Source: JBJXHC01 sp046160825 (GTDB lineage: Bacteria > Bacteroidota > Ignavibacteria > UBA10030 > UBA6906). From it: DNA of 24,804 nucleotides. Below the pieces are notes generated by a model. It was not told where the DNA came from and did not search any database. It saw only the letters and a program-made list of their open reading frames with translations. The stretch lies in NCBI GenBank assembly GCA_046160825.1, contig JBJXHC010000080.1, positions 1-24,804 on the forward strand, written 5' to 3'. Shown here in pieces: positions 23,706 to 24,804 of the stretch; position 1 is the stretch's first letter, and each line of letters starts with the position of its first letter. A program made the translations under genes and the position numbers.

Positions 23706-24804
23706 TGTATTACTGCAAGCACATATTCATTGCGTGGGTTCTTCTCGTCACAGTGGATAATTCATATTCTCAATCGAATGTCTGGCGACCGGCAAATGGG
23801 CCACTCGAAGGGAATTGGGCAACTGGATTCGCAATCCACCCCTTTAGTAGTGATACTGTGTACGCATTCTGCAGGGAAGACCTGTTCAAGAGTACGGACT
23901 ATGGAGCAACATGGGACATCATAAGCCCTTACGGATTTCATTTGGGTGCAATCGGGATCAGTCCGGTAAATCCACAAGTGATGTGGATTTCCACGATGGG
24001 ATTCTTTGTTCCCACCGGGAACAACATTCACCAAAGCAACGACGGCGGAGCCACATGGAACCTTGTGTTTGTTGGTGGCGGCTATCCTGTCCGTGCAATA
24101 CATGTTGACCCGGGCGATCCGAACATGGTGTATGTGGGCGTGGGTGTGCGTTCCTTGTATCGTAGCAGCAACCTCGGGCAGTCCTGGGACACCCTTTATG
24201 TTCCTATTGCCGGGTATGCCATTACATCTGTGGCCATAGCGCCATCAAATAATAATATCATTTACCTCGGGTACAATAATAAGATCGTAAAGAGCACAGA
24301 CCGGGGAATAACATGGACTCCACTTTCTCTTGGATTCTCGTTTGATATTGCGGTTCGCCTGGTGGTAGACCCGCGTAATGCAAACATTGTTTATGCAGGA
24401 GTGTTTACAGAAGGGTCTCTCCCCGGTGGGATGTATAAGAGCACTGATGGCGGGATGACTTGGGTCGAAAAGAACCAGGGCCTTGCTCTGGAGAACAGAG
24501 AGATAAACATCCTGACGATCAACCCTGAACGTCCGGACGAGTTATTCTTTGGACACTATGGAGACTCGATACCGTTGTTCCGAACTACGGATGCCGCGGA
24601 ATCCTGGCACAGATTTGATATCGGCCTTCCCATTGCAGGGATTGAGGCCATACTGGTCGATACTTTGAACGAACGTGTGTACGCAGGCGTTCGCAGTGGT
24701 TCAGAAACAGCCGGTATCTATCTGGTGGATATGGTTACGGGGATTGAAAACGATCTGGATGAAATACCGGAGAGGATTGCATTGCGCCAAAATTTTCCCA
24801 ACCC
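23705..24804 (+). CDS. Secreted Asp-box repeat protein, 3' end outside window
   Basis: The ATG at 23705 shares its first base with the TAA of the previous gene (TAATG), so the two are translationally coupled. The frame is open for 366 codons to the window edge. A signal peptide is visible (MYYCKHIFIAWVLLVTV..., cleavage near SYS-QS). Six Asp-box repeats follow: STDYGATW, SNDGGATW, SSNLGQSW, STDRGITW, STDGGMTW and TTDAAESW, the propeller style of VPS10/BNR secreted proteins. The final visible residues, RIALRQNFPN, are the beginning of a type IX sorting domain like that of its neighbour, so only about 80-90 residues should be missing. Confidence 0.88.
   Translation, partial: MYYCKHIFIAWVLLVTVDNSYSQSNVWRPANGPLEGNWATGFAIHPFSSDTVYAFCREDLFKSTDYGATWDIISPYGFHLGAIGISPVNPQVMWISTMGFFVPTGNNIHQSNDGGATWNLVFVGGGYPVRAIHVDPGDPNMVYVGVGVRSLYRSSNLGQSWDTLYVPIAGYAITSVAIAPSNNNIIYLGYNNKIVKSTDRGITWTPLSLGFSFDIAVRLVVDPRNANIVYAGVFTEGSLPGGMYKSTDGGMTWVEKNQGLALENREINILTINPERPDELFFGHYGDSIPLFRTTDAAESWHRFDIGLPIAGIEAILVDTLNERVYAGVRSGSETAGIYLVDMVTGIENDLDEIPERIALRQNFPN

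Noticed and set aside
23820..23850. tRNA T-arm-like sequence with CCACCCC as the missing tRNA-Asp 3' half
   Set aside because: It lies inside the well-supported Asp-box coding frame and does not form a proper T-stem.

Overview
The window looks like a chromosomal segment from a bacterium of the Bacteroidota/Chlorobiota (FCB) group, most likely an Ignavibacteria- or Kapabacteria-like lineage. The main evidence is three large secreted proteins. Two end in complete C-terminal sorting domains with the NYPNPFNPST / NFPNPFNPET signature of type IX secretion cargo in that group, and the third runs off the window edge just as the same signature begins. TAnnTTTG-like promoter elements, OmpA proteins with thrombospondin type 3 repeats and a signal-peptide-bearing ligand-type propeller fit the same group. 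This placement is an inference from protein style; no rRNA or phylogenetic marker is present.

Layout. 1-121: the 3' end of an IS3-family insertion sequence. 306-2646: two tandem secreted OmpA-family proteins separated by a strong terminator. 2774-5258 (minus): rhodanese, MauE/DoxX-like membrane protein and a GlcD-type FAD oxidase, probably an operon. 5482-8601: a secreted reprolysin-like metalloprotease with FN3 repeats and a sorting domain. 8602-9119: a gene-free gap between convergent genes that holds two perfect inverted repeats. 9120-14701 (minus): a PlsC-type acyltransferase, a membrane SpoIIE/PP2C phosphatase fused to a degenerate CPBP domain, an NAD(P)-binding short-chain gene broken by one in-frame stop, and a family-39-like glycosyltransferase. 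14932-16471 (minus): two overlapping TPM-domain genes. 16683-17180: a GIY-YIG nuclease gene bracketed by two near-identical 65/66-bp repeats. 17182-18872 (minus): a four-helix membrane protein and a secreted seven-repeat regulator propeller.

19141-21012 is the most unusual part. The 5' half of a tRNA-Asp gene stops at the anticodon stem and is followed by a short direct repeat and a tyrosine recombinase gene. Two very small, Shine-Dalgarno-led basic ORFs follow on the opposite strand, and then about 320 bp densely packed with hairpins. This reads as the edge of an integrated element carrying a possible structured RNA. From 21135 to the window end there are two translationally coupled secreted Asp-box (BNR) repeat proteins; the second is cut by the window edge.

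How the genes relate. Most of the window is envelope and secretion biology: OmpA anchors, type IX cargo, lipid acyltransferase, glycosyltransferase and a membrane phosphatase. Mobile DNA interrupts it at three points: the IS3 end, the repeat-flanked GIY-YIG gene and the tRNA-linked recombinase. No complete defence system, CRISPR array, rRNA or intact tRNA was seen.
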